From an uncultured Clostridia bacterium (GTDB lineage: Bacteria; Bacillota; Clostridia; Oscillospirales; Oscillospiraceae): 7,465 bases of DNA. Both the position numbers and the translations under genes were made by a program. Within the stretch, counting starts at the first letter, position 1. The number at the start of each line of letters is the position of its first letter. Where the stretch lies: contig CALCRH010000277.1 of NCBI GenBank assembly GCA_937894515.1, forward strand, positions 1-7,465, given 5' to 3'. The notes beneath the pieces are model-generated. The model was given only the letters and a program-made list of their open reading frames with translations, was not told the DNA's origin and searched no databases. Below, one piece after another: positions 1-5,204 of this stretch.

Positions 1-204
1 CTGCACGGCTATCTCCGTGGTCGACCGGATGTATTTTGCCTTGCTCGACAGCCACCCGGTACGGTACGGCATAAACCGGGTAAGTCTGCGGTTCACGGTT
101 TGGGTGACAAACCGCTGCACATCCCCGGCCCTGTGCGCGCCGATTCTGGTTATCACCCGGTTTACCGGCACCATGGCAACCTTCACTTTGGTTACTGCTT
201 TCAT
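1..204 (-). CDS. Minor capsid protein (neck/tail completion type), N-terminal part only
   Basis: Only the first 68 codons are present; the frame is open at base 1. The start ATG at 204 overlaps the preceding stop (ATGA) and has GGAGG 7 nt upstream. The sequence begins MKAVTKVKVAMVPVNRVITR and contains QRFVTQTVNRRLTRFMPYRT (31-50) followed by GWLSSKAKYI. This 'helix, then a proline plus Y-R-T-G turn, then an S/K strand' pattern is characteristic of the phage minor capsid proteins that follow the head-closure gene in Listeria A118-like and clostridial phages, and is also reminiscent of tail-completion (HK97 gp10-like) proteins. It is strongly basic in the visible part. The role is completing the head-tail interface. 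The product class is likely; the exact family cannot be settled from the fragment. Confidence 0.75.
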   Translation of the reverse strand, partial: MKAVTKVKVAMVPVNRVITRIGAHRAGDVQRFVTQTVNRRLTRFMPYRTGWLSSKAKYIRSTTEIAVQ

Positions 205-569
205 GCGCCCGCCTCCGTGTGGACGATTTCGCCGTTCCACCGGCACGCCTGGGCATTTTTGGCAACCACCGCCCCAGACACGTTGTCCGGGGCGAACGCC
301 GCCCATGCCTCCCGGGTTTCCAGCACCGGCCCCACGCCCTCAATGATCTTGTCCCCGGGGAAAACCGTCTGTATGTTCCCTGGAATCACGAGCAGGAAGG
401 CCCTGCCCTCCTGCTGCCCGGTTTTCCCAATCGTTTGGGAAACTTTAACCTCAAAAAAAGCACGGTCGTACACCTTTCTGGTGTATCCCGTGCTTTCCTT
501 GTGGTATACCGTTACGGTCTGATTGCATAGGCTGTAATCCACTGGGCTTCCACGCTTTGCAATCCGCAT
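201..569 (-). CDS. Putative head-closure/minor capsid protein (DUF6751-like)
   Basis: This 122-residue protein follows the connector, where a head-closure (stopper) protein is usually found. It is predicted mostly beta: NQTVTVYHKESTGYTRKVYD near the N-terminus, RAFFEVK, a central FLLVIPGN and DKIIEGVG, and a C-terminal CRWNGEIVHTEAGA resembling a strand-rich end. The arrangement (a 'tVTvYh' strand, an aromatic middle, 'liPg', then a 'Gd.ii' motif) resembles the DUF6751 family of clostridial phages, but I hold this assignment with moderate confidence. I chose ATG 569, which overlaps the connector stop as TGATG and has AGGGGG 8 nt upstream; a GTG at 578 would add three residues but place that site too close. 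The stop overlaps the next gene's ATG by 4 nt (ATGA). Confidence 0.7.
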   Translation of the reverse strand: MRIAKRGSPVDYSLCNQTVTVYHKESTGYTRKVYDRAFFEVKVSQTIGKTGQQEGRAFLLVIPGNIQTVFPGDKIIEGVGPVLETREAWAAFAPDNVSGAVVAKNAQACRWNGEIVHTEAGA

Positions 570-925
570 CAGCCGCACCCCCTGTAGATATCCAGATACC
601 GATGTGCGCAGCGGTACAGCTCACGCGCCTGCCCGGCAGGGGAAATATCAATCTTCCCTGCCGGGCTGCTGTAGCTGGTGGATACAGATCCGATGGAGGC
701 AGAGGAAACACCGGCGCTTGCGTTCATGGCCGCATCGAAGGAATACAGCGCTTCCGCCATGGCATACACTGCCATTTCTTCTGCGCCCTCCTTCGGCTCC
801 GTAACCGTGAACGCCCGCTTGTATTCGTCCAGCTGCTCCTGTGCACGGTCTGCGTAATAATCCAGCTCTTCCGCAGGGATCAGCGCCCCGTGGAAGCTTC
901 CTGTATAAAACTCGTATCTGCTCAC
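569..925 (-). CDS. Head-tail connector (adaptor) protein, gp6-like
   Basis: This 118-residue, mostly helical protein is expected to form the ring docking on the portal after packaging. It starts at GTG 925 behind a consensus ribosome site. The first part (FHGALIPAEELDYYADRAQE, 11-30) and the helical LDEYKR and AVYAMAEALYSFDAAMN segments are followed by a Ser/Gly-rich loop VSSASIGSVSTSYSSP (73-88), then an amphipathic C-terminal helix with ARELYRCAHRYLDIYRG (100-116). The combination 'serine-rich GSVS(T/V)SY loop followed by a tyrosine-rich final helix' is typical of gp6-like connectors in Firmicutes phages. The location immediately after the capsid gene fits. Its TGA stop shares a base with the next gene's ATG (TGATG), so the two are coupled. 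No membrane or signal segment is present. Confidence 0.82.
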   Translation of the reverse strand: MSRYEFYTGSFHGALIPAEELDYYADRAQEQLDEYKRAFTVTEPKEGAEEMAVYAMAEALYSFDAAMNASAGVSSASIGSVSTSYSSPAGKIDISPAGQARELYRCAHRYLDIYRGCG

Positions 926-932
926 GGGGCCG

Positions 933-939
933 CCTCCTT
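933..939 (-). promoter_or_regulatory. Ribosome binding site supporting a GTG start of the head-tail connector
   Basis: The minus strand reads AAGGAGG, a full consensus Shine-Dalgarno site, 7 nt before the GTG at 925. It decides the start codon, since no ATG lies suitably near. Confidence 0.85.
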
Positions 940-940
940 A

Positions 941-1813
941 TCAGGTTGCCTTGTGGTGCAGGTAGATGCCCGCCACCTTGTTCTCGTAAACGTCGGCAAT
1001 GCCCACGTTGCGGTAGCCGAAGCCCCATGCGTCCGCTCTCTGGTTGGCTTCCGGGGTGATGATCTTGGGCACAACGTGCTTGGGATACTGGATGACTGCG
1101 GACTTCTGGATAATCATAAAGTTGATATCCTTGCCGTTTGCATCCTTGGCATAACCGCCGATTTCCTCGCCGGTCTTGCCGGTTCTCTGCTTGATCTTGG
1201 TGTAGAATCTGGTCTGGGGCACCTTGACAATTTTGGAAAAGTTCTGCAGAACCTCCCGGCTCTTGGTGGTGTCCAGATCCTGCACCATACCCAGCAGAGT
1301 GGGGGTGATGTACAGCAGGCGCTCTTCCATGGGCACCTCGTCCTCGTCCAGAGTGGTCACGCCCTCCCGGATAGCAGCCAGCACAGCTGCACCGGTGCCC
1401 AGAGATGCAGGTGTGCCTACCTTGGAAATTCCGGTCTTGTCTGCGTACATCGCAAAACGGAAAGCATCCAGTTCGGGCACAACCTTCGTGCGGATGAACT
1501 CACCTGCCAGACGGCCAAAGGCAATGCCTGCGGTCTCGATGTTGTCCATAGCATCCACGGAGAACATTCTGCCGCGGTCGAAATTGCATTTCACGGTCTC
1601 ATTGGTCAGTGTCACATCACCGTCAACGTAACCGCTGTTACGGTCATAGGCACCCAGGCCCTGCATATCCAGCATAGGGATAATCAGCTCATTCGCGTTT
1701 GCGCCCTGTCTGGCCAGCTCCGCAGCGCCGTCCAGATCAGCTGTAAGGGATGCATTCTTGTACACTTCGTCCAGAATGGGGACAAACTGAGTTGCAAGTG
1801 CAATGTTGTTCAT
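941..1813 (-). CDS. Major capsid protein, HK97-fold type
   Basis: This 290-residue protein is the main shell subunit. Its length, its position directly after the scaffold and its overall pattern fit the HK97-fold capsid proteins of Firmicutes phages. The N-terminus (IALATQFVPILDEVYKNAS) is followed by a glycine/asparagine-rich loop segment (GLGAYDRNSGYVDGDVTLT, 52-70) where the E-loop is expected, a spine-helix region with VDAMDNIETAGIAFGRLAGE (86-105), a central LLYITPTLLGMVQDL (166-180), and a typical C-terminal A-domain strand set ending YRNVGIADVYENKVAGIYLHH (267-287). There is no N-terminal delta domain, consistent with a separate scaffold protein. I see no protease gene in the window. 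Start ATG at 1813 has a good ribosome site. The gene ends in TGA at 941-943, 15 nt before the connector gene. No mutation or truncation is visible. Confidence 0.92.
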   Translation of the reverse strand: MNNIALATQFVPILDEVYKNASLTADLDGAAELARQGANANELIIPMLDMQGLGAYDRNSGYVDGDVTLTNETVKCNFDRGRMFSVDAMDNIETAGIAFGRLAGEFIRTKVVPELDAFRFAMYADKTGISKVGTPASLGTGAAVLAAIREGVTTLDEDEVPMEERLLYITPTLLGMVQDLDTTKSREVLQNFSKIVKVPQTRFYTKIKQRTGKTGEEIGGYAKDANGKDINFMIIQKSAVIQYPKHVVPKIITPEANQRADAWGFGYRNVGIADVYENKVAGIYLHHKAT

Positions 1814-1823
1814 TTGTTCTTTT

Positions 1824-1829
1824 CTCCTT
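1824..1829 (-). promoter_or_regulatory. Ribosome binding site of the major capsid gene
   Basis: The minus strand reads AAGGAG 10 nt before the ATG at 1813, in an A-rich, poorly structured 29-nt spacer. This suits the high expression expected of a capsid gene. Confidence 0.7.
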
Positions 1830-1842
1830 CTTTTTTGTTATT

Positions 1843-2403
1843 TTACTTTTTCCCGTTGCCCAGGCCTGCTGCTGCGCGGATCGCGTCCATTCCGCTTGCT
1901 GCTCCGCCGGATGCACCGGTACCCGCCGCGTAAGGGGGCGGTGTTTGTGCCTCTCCGAAGAGATAGCCGTTTTCCTTCTGACATGCTTCGATTGCAGCAG
2001 CAATGTCCTGCGCCTGGTTTTTGCTGCCCTTCAAACTGTCCAGATCCAGCAGGGCCATGATGGCCTTTGCATTCTTGCCCTTTGCTTTGGTGATCCCGGC
2101 CTCCACAGCTGCGTGGAAGTCTCTGGCGGCCAGCTCCTGGGCGTGTTTCTGGACTGCGGCGTTATACTTGTCTTCCCAGTCTTTTGCCGCTTTCTGGGCT
2201 TCCTCCAGGGTCGTGCCGGTCTTCTGCAAACCTGCAATGGTTTTCTGCGCCTCCGAAAGCTGGCTCTTAACAGTCTCATAATCGGAATACTTGGCCTGCT
2301 CTGCGGTGATGCCCTTGCCGTATTCCTCCATAATGCTGTCAATGATTTCCTTCGTCAGCGGCTTTCCTTCCACCTGGATGTTCTGCAAAAACTCTCTTTT
2401 CAT
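1843..2403 (-). CDS. Phage head scaffolding protein, GP20 family
   Basis: This 186-residue protein directs assembly of the capsid shell and is then removed; it acts inside the procapsid. The sequence has the features of the phage minor structural protein GP20 family: N-terminal MKREFLQN with GKPLTKEIIDSIMEEYGK (13-30), a long charged coiled-coil region (about 38-95; SQLSEAQKTIAGLQK and EEAQKAAKDWEDKYNAAVQK), the conserved KGKNAKAIMALLDLDSLK (108-125), and a low-complexity Pro/Gly/Ala segment (154-170) before a basic C-terminal helix ending NGKK, the likely capsid-binding end. The ATG at 2403 is chosen for its GGAGG site and because homologous content begins there. The gene lies directly before the major capsid gene, separated by only 29 nt, the standard order. 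It follows two terminators, so its transcription needs read-through, antitermination or a local promoter. Confidence 0.9.
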   Translation of the reverse strand: MKREFLQNIQVEGKPLTKEIIDSIMEEYGKGITAEQAKYSDYETVKSQLSEAQKTIAGLQKTGTTLEEAQKAAKDWEDKYNAAVQKHAQELAARDFHAAVEAGITKAKGKNAKAIMALLDLDSLKGSKNQAQDIAAAIEACQKENGYLFGEAQTPPPYAAGTGASGGAASGMDAIRAAAGLGNGKK

Positions 2404-2407
2404 GTTT

Positions 2408-2413
2408 CCTCCA
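2408..2413 (-). promoter_or_regulatory. Ribosome binding site that fixes the scaffold start
   Basis: The minus strand reads TGGAGG followed by AAAC and the ATG at 2403. It supports this start over an in-frame ATG at 2568, which would add 55 residues, begin inside the methyltransferase-like gene and be read through the terminator. Confidence 0.75.
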
Positions 2414-2494
2414 TCCGATACGCTTTGTTTATACTGAGGGTCGCGTCCCCTTCGGTCGGCGTTATTACGCCCGCCACGGCAAATTTTGGGTATG

Positions 2495-2527
2495 AAAAAA
2501 GGGCATTGCATTTTTTGCAATACCCTT
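2495..2527 (-). terminator. Strong intrinsic terminator after the methyltransferase-like gene
   Basis: On the minus strand AAGGGTATTGCA (2527-2516) pairs with TGCAATGCCCTT (2510-2499) around an AAAAA loop: a 12-bp stem with a single U-G wobble, running directly into a six-T run (2500-2495). It begins 15 nt past the TAA of the methyltransferase-like gene. On the plus strand the wobble becomes a C-A mismatch and no T-tail follows, so it acts on minus-strand transcription. Confidence 0.85.
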
Positions 2528-2542
2528 GAATCAACTTGTTTG

Positions 2543-3304
2543 TTATGTCGGTTCCAGCCCCGCCACAATCCTTTTTTCTCTCTCTGAAAGCTCCCATGTT
2601 TGCCGCTCCGCGGCAGCGGCAGCGGCAGCGGCAGCGGCAGCGGCGTGATCTGACAAAAGATACCCTTTCCCGAAGATCTCTTTTCCCACTGCCTTCTGGC
2701 TGTCCAGCGCGTTAATACCTGCGCTTTCTTCCCGGCTCACCCGGAACGCTACGCCTCTATGGCACCATGTGCTCAGCATGGCCGATGTTATCACGTTATC
2801 CGGATAGCTGTATTTCGGAAGCTGCTTTTTTATCTTTCGTTGGTTTGCTTCGTCCAGATCCTTCACCAGTCTGAACAGATCCGGTGCCGTCCTTGCCCTG
2901 CAGCTATCCAGGTTCGTTAAAAACGACGTGTTCACCTTTGCTCCATTGTCGTATGTAATAGACACGCCGCACACAATCGCGCTGTTCCTGTCGCCAACTC
3001 CCTGAAAGCATGTAAGCGTAGGCGCAAACAGAAAGTATTTGATTCCTCTTGCATCATAGAACCGGCATATCTTCGTAATGATCGAAAACGGCGGATTGTC
3101 CACCACGATCTGCCCGGGCAAGTACACCTGGTTTTCATAGTCACCGCCTGGATAGAACGGCCGCACGAAATCCAGCCAGCTTACACCGTATTCTTTCTCT
3201 ACCCATCCCGCCACAGCGTTATAGATATTTACCGGCGTGTAGCAGTCATCCGTTGTCTTCTTCGGCTTGAACTTATCCACAAAGGAATCGTAATCTTCTA
3301 TCAT
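2543..3304 (-). CDS. Orphan adenine-specific DNA methyltransferase-like protein with poly-alanine tract
   Basis: This 253-residue protein is of a type seen in Firmicutes prophages and variously annotated as EcoRI-type adenine methyltransferase or ParB-like. The visible signature is VVDNPPFS (67-74), matching the catalytic NPPF motif IV of N6-adenine methyltransferases. TDDCYTP (18-24) precedes FVRPFYPGGDYE (46-57), which sits where a cofactor-binding motif I would be but is not the usual FxGxG form. NTSFLTNL (125-132) and KQLPKYSYPDNVIT (160-173) follow. Residues 221-232 are 12 consecutive alanines, linking the main domain to a charged tail ending in SEREKRIVAGLEPT. No restriction endonuclease is nearby, so any methylation is probably solitary (host-restriction evasion or regulation). 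The gene stands alone between two terminators and has its own good ribosome site. Family membership is fairly secure; activity and target site are unknown. Confidence 0.75.
   Translation of the reverse strand: MIEDYDSFVDKFKPKKTTDDCYTPVNIYNAVAGWVEKEYGVSWLDFVRPFYPGGDYENQVYLPGQIVVDNPPFSIITKICRFYDARGIKYFLFAPTLTCFQGVGDRNSAIVCGVSITYDNGAKVNTSFLTNLDSCRARTAPDLFRLVKDLDEANQRKIKKQLPKYSYPDNVITSAMLSTWCHRGVAFRVSREESAGINALDSQKAVGKEIFGKGYLLSDHAAAAAAAAAAAAERQTWELSEREKRIVAGLEPT
2611..2644. repeat. Hexanucleotide tandem repeat (CGGCAG)n encoding poly-alanine
   Basis: On the plus strand CGGCAG occurs five times in tandem (2611-2640), followed by a partial CGGC. On the coding (minus) strand this reads as alternating GCC GCT alanine codons, flanked by further Ala codons to give 12 alanines. 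The unit is six bases, so gain or loss of copies changes the tract by two alanines without shifting the frame. Confidence 0.95.
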
Positions 3305-3312
3305 GCTCCCAG

Positions 3313-3319
3313 CTCCTTT
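3313..3319 (-). promoter_or_regulatory. Ribosome binding site of the methyltransferase-like gene
   Basis: The minus strand reads AAAGGAG, 8 nt before the ATG at 3304. It is a near-consensus Shine-Dalgarno site that fixes the start and shows independent initiation, in contrast to the coupled genes upstream. Confidence 0.8.
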
Positions 3320-3332
3320 ATTTCTGGCATAG

Positions 3333-3362
3333 AAAAACCACCAGCCGAAAGGTTGGTGGTTT
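3333..3362 (-). terminator. Intrinsic terminator after the toxin/candidate-immunity pair
   Basis: On the minus strand AAACCACCA (3362-3354) pairs perfectly with TGGTGGTTT (3343-3335), enclosing CC/GG and a UUUC loop, with one A-C mismatch. A run of five T (3337-3333) closes and follows the stem. The stop codon of the preceding gene (3363-3361) lies in the stem. On the plus strand the mismatch becomes a G-U pair around a GAAA tetraloop, but no T-run follows, so termination is expected mainly on the minus strand. Confidence 0.7.
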
Positions 3363-3570
3363 ACAGGTATTCGATTTCAGTGATTTCTGAAAGGTACAGA
3401 GAAATGTTCTCCACGTCCAGGCTCGCTTCGTTCCTTCCTTCTTCGGACTCATTATGGGTAGCAGAATACGCCCAGCACATCCCCTCGAATACTCCCCCCG
3501 TGTCGCACGTCACACGCACTGGCCGCTGCGCGTCCATAAATTCAAACAGCTGCTTTTCTGTATATTTCAT
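3361..3570 (-). CDS. Small acidic Sm-like protein, candidate immunity protein for the upstream toxin domain
   Basis: This is a 69-residue protein starting at ATG 3570, which overlaps the stop of the MuF-toxin gene as ATGA, so the two are almost certainly co-translated. By eye it looks like a small Sm/SH3-like beta-barrel: RPVRVTCDTGGVFEGMCWAY (16-35), EASLDV (48-53) and ISLYLSEITEIEYL (56-69). It is strongly acidic (14 Asp/Glu against 5 Lys/Arg), as expected for a protein that blocks a basic RNase. A possible ribosome site AAAGGAG lies 13 nt upstream, which is distant, so coupling probably drives translation. The TAA stop sits inside a terminator hairpin, making this the last gene of its transcription unit. 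It does not resemble a conserved head protein. Immunity function is inferred from position, size and charge; an unrelated accessory role is possible. Confidence 0.8.
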   Translation of the reverse strand: MKYTEKQLFEFMDAQRPVRVTCDTGGVFEGMCWAYSATHNESEEGRNEASLDVENISLYLSEITEIEYL

Positions 3571-5204
3571 TTCTTCGCTTTGGCTCCTTTCTTCGACGGG
3601 TAATCTGGCACCACATGGTACCCATCTTCTGAATAATGGATTTTAAAAACAGGCGTTTCCGCTTCTGCGCCTGTCAGGTTGTTCACTGCAACGCCCACAA
3701 TTTCCTCGTTCATTGTTATGATTTCCTTATTTGTCCATTCTCCCTTTTTCGATCTCTGCAGGATCCCCGTTCCCTTGTACCTATCAACAATTCCCGCAAG
3801 CTTTTCAGGCGCTATGGTAACTCTTGCCGGTCCGTATTCTCCCTTTTGTTTCAGCCTGTCAACATAGTCGTTATATTCCTTTTTCCCTGGAATATGCTTC
3901 CTTTGCTCACCCTGATTTATTTTCTCGGTCAGCTCTCCGGCTTTGATCCTCTCCCTAATTGGCAAGTCTCGCCTGTACGCTGCAATATTTCCTTCTTCCG
4001 TACCCGTATCATACAACGCATTCGCTTTGTTTGCAAGCTCTTTATACGCTTTTCTTGCTGCCCCTGCCTGCTTCGGCCCGAATCCTGCCATTTCTGCCCG
4101 CTCCGGCTGCAGCTTCAATCCGGCAGCCTCAGAGAACCGCTTGTATTCGTTCTTGTGGATGATGTACTGAATCTGGTCATTCCCAAGCGCTTCCGAATCT
4201 CCCGTTGCTTCATCAATCAGCAGCTTCCGCTTGTCCTCCCGCATCTTTCGTTCCAGGTATCGCTGCCGCTGAGTGGCCTCGTATCTGGTGTAATGCTTCC
4301 CGTTGTACTCAAATCCCTTTTCGTTTTCTTCGGCCATCTTTGCCAGCTCTTCCGGCGTGTTTGTCGGAATGCTCACGCCCAGAATGATCGGGAATGCAGT
4401 ATGCCCGCAGTTCAGCGTTCCAATTCGGCGAATCAGGGAGTTGTTCAGGCGCGTATAGGCTTCATCGGAGTATTGCTTACCCTGAATCGGTTCGTGATCC
4501 GGCGCGGATGCCGTGTGTGCGGATATCTCCCACCCGTCGCACCCCGTCGCATCGTGCTCCCACTGGCCGATTTTCTCTTGCATGATGCCCGCAGCAGAAT
4601 ACACATTCCTCCGGACAGCTGCCTCTACGCTGTAGCTCTTCCCGGATTCATAGTCAATCCACTGGATTCCCTTGTTCCGCAGTCCCCGCACAGCGTTCCG
4701 CACCGCCTCCGTTTGGCTCTCTGCGCCTGTTGTCGCCTGCATAAAGGCAAAGTCACATGCTTTTAGAAAAGCTGCCGTCAGTTCTTCCACGCGCCCGTCC
4801 GGCCCGACAAATCCCAGCGACTGTGTTATATTCTCCAGCTCTGCCCCGGCCATGTCCACAGCGGCCCGCACAATCTGCTGAATCACTGTGTTTTCCTGGA
4901 ATGGAATCGCCCGTGCCGTCGGCAGTCGGTTCAGATCAAACCTGTATCCTGTTTCTGCTGCCTGTTCAAAAAGCCGCGCTGCGTCCTCCTGTGAAATTTT
5001 CAGAAGTTCCGCCACACGCTTTTTTACCTCGAATTGAGAAACGCCCAACTGCTGAGCTCTCCAAATCTGGTATTGCGCTGTTGCGGTCAGCTGCCCGGCC
5101 TTTGCCACACGCTTTGCAATGTCCTCTATCAGGTAATCCGCAACCGGGTCAAGCAGCTTTTCTGCAGCTCCACGCAGCGCTTCGATTTGATCCGGCTTCA
5201 GCAT
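3567..5204 (-). CDS. MuF-type minor capsid protein (minor capsid protein 2 family) fused to C-terminal polymorphic toxin type 50 domain
   Basis: This 545-residue protein has two parts. Residues 1 to about 340 match the phage minor capsid protein 2/MuF family, a portal-associated head component: helical N-terminus, then GCDGWEISAH (221-230), PDHEPIQGKQYS (235-246) and the Cys/His motif NCGHTAFP (265-272), then a basic helical stretch with TQRQRYLERKMREDKRK. Residues ~425-535 (bases about 3600-3932) resemble the polymorphic toxin type 50 domain (Ntox50), a predicted RNase: INQGEQRKHIPGKKEY (429-444), GTGILQRSKKGEWTNKEII (478-496) and FKIHYSEDGYHVVP (520-533), with candidate catalytic His and Lys residues. 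Temperate phages are known to encode MuF-linked polymorphic toxins. The toxin segment is AT-richer than the portal gene. Start is ATG at 5204, coupled by TAATG to the portal; the stop overlaps the next gene by 4 nt. The head domain is nearly certain; the toxin domain is likely. Confidence 0.9.
   Translation of the reverse strand: MLKPDQIEALRGAAEKLLDPVADYLIEDIAKRVAKAGQLTATAQYQIWRAQQLGVSQFEVKKRVAELLKISQEDAARLFEQAAETGYRFDLNRLPTARAIPFQENTVIQQIVRAAVDMAGAELENITQSLGFVGPDGRVEELTAAFLKACDFAFMQATTGAESQTEAVRNAVRGLRNKGIQWIDYESGKSYSVEAAVRRNVYSAAGIMQEKIGQWEHDATGCDGWEISAHTASAPDHEPIQGKQYSDEAYTRLNNSLIRRIGTLNCGHTAFPIILGVSIPTNTPEELAKMAEENEKGFEYNGKHYTRYEATQRQRYLERKMREDKRKLLIDEATGDSEALGNDQIQYIIHKNEYKRFSEAAGLKLQPERAEMAGFGPKQAGAARKAYKELANKANALYDTGTEEGNIAAYRRDLPIRERIKAGELTEKINQGEQRKHIPGKKEYNDYVDRLKQKGEYGPARVTIAPEKLAGIVDRYKGTGILQRSKKGEWTNKEIITMNEEIVGVAVNNLTGAEAETPVFKIHYSEDGYHVVPDYPSKKGAKAKK

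Noticed and set aside
557..1933. A 458-codon open frame on the plus strand
   Set aside because: It lies antisense to the capsid, connector and part of the scaffold genes, which are recognisable families with good ribosome sites. Its product is Cys/His/Val-rich low-information sequence, typical of a shadow frame of a GC-biased gene.
2428..2455. Promoter for the scaffold gene (TATAAA on the minus strand)
   Set aside because: The hexamer at 17-nt spacing upstream is ACCGAA, far from TTGACA, and there is no extended -10; too weak to list as a feature.
1843..2568. A longer scaffold start at 2568 adding 55 residues
   Set aside because: The extra residues are read through the terminator hairpin and look non-coding (many Arg and Asn, no pattern), while ATG 2403 has a GGAGG site and matches the usual family N-terminus.
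2611..2644. CRISPR-like or phase-variation (frameshifting) repeat
   Set aside because: The repeat has no spacers and its unit is a multiple of three, so it cannot switch the gene on and off by frameshift.
3335..3362. Plus-strand structured RNA with a GAAA tetraloop
   Set aside because: The fold is neat on the plus strand (12 pairs with one G-U), but there is no plus-strand gene or promoter to transcribe it, and the T-run fits a minus-strand terminator.
3636..4766. A 376-codon open frame on the plus strand, and another at 4757-5320
   Set aside because: Both are antisense to the MuF minor head gene (the second also runs into the portal gene); composition is Cys/Arg/Leu/Phe/Ser-rich and no domain is recognisable.
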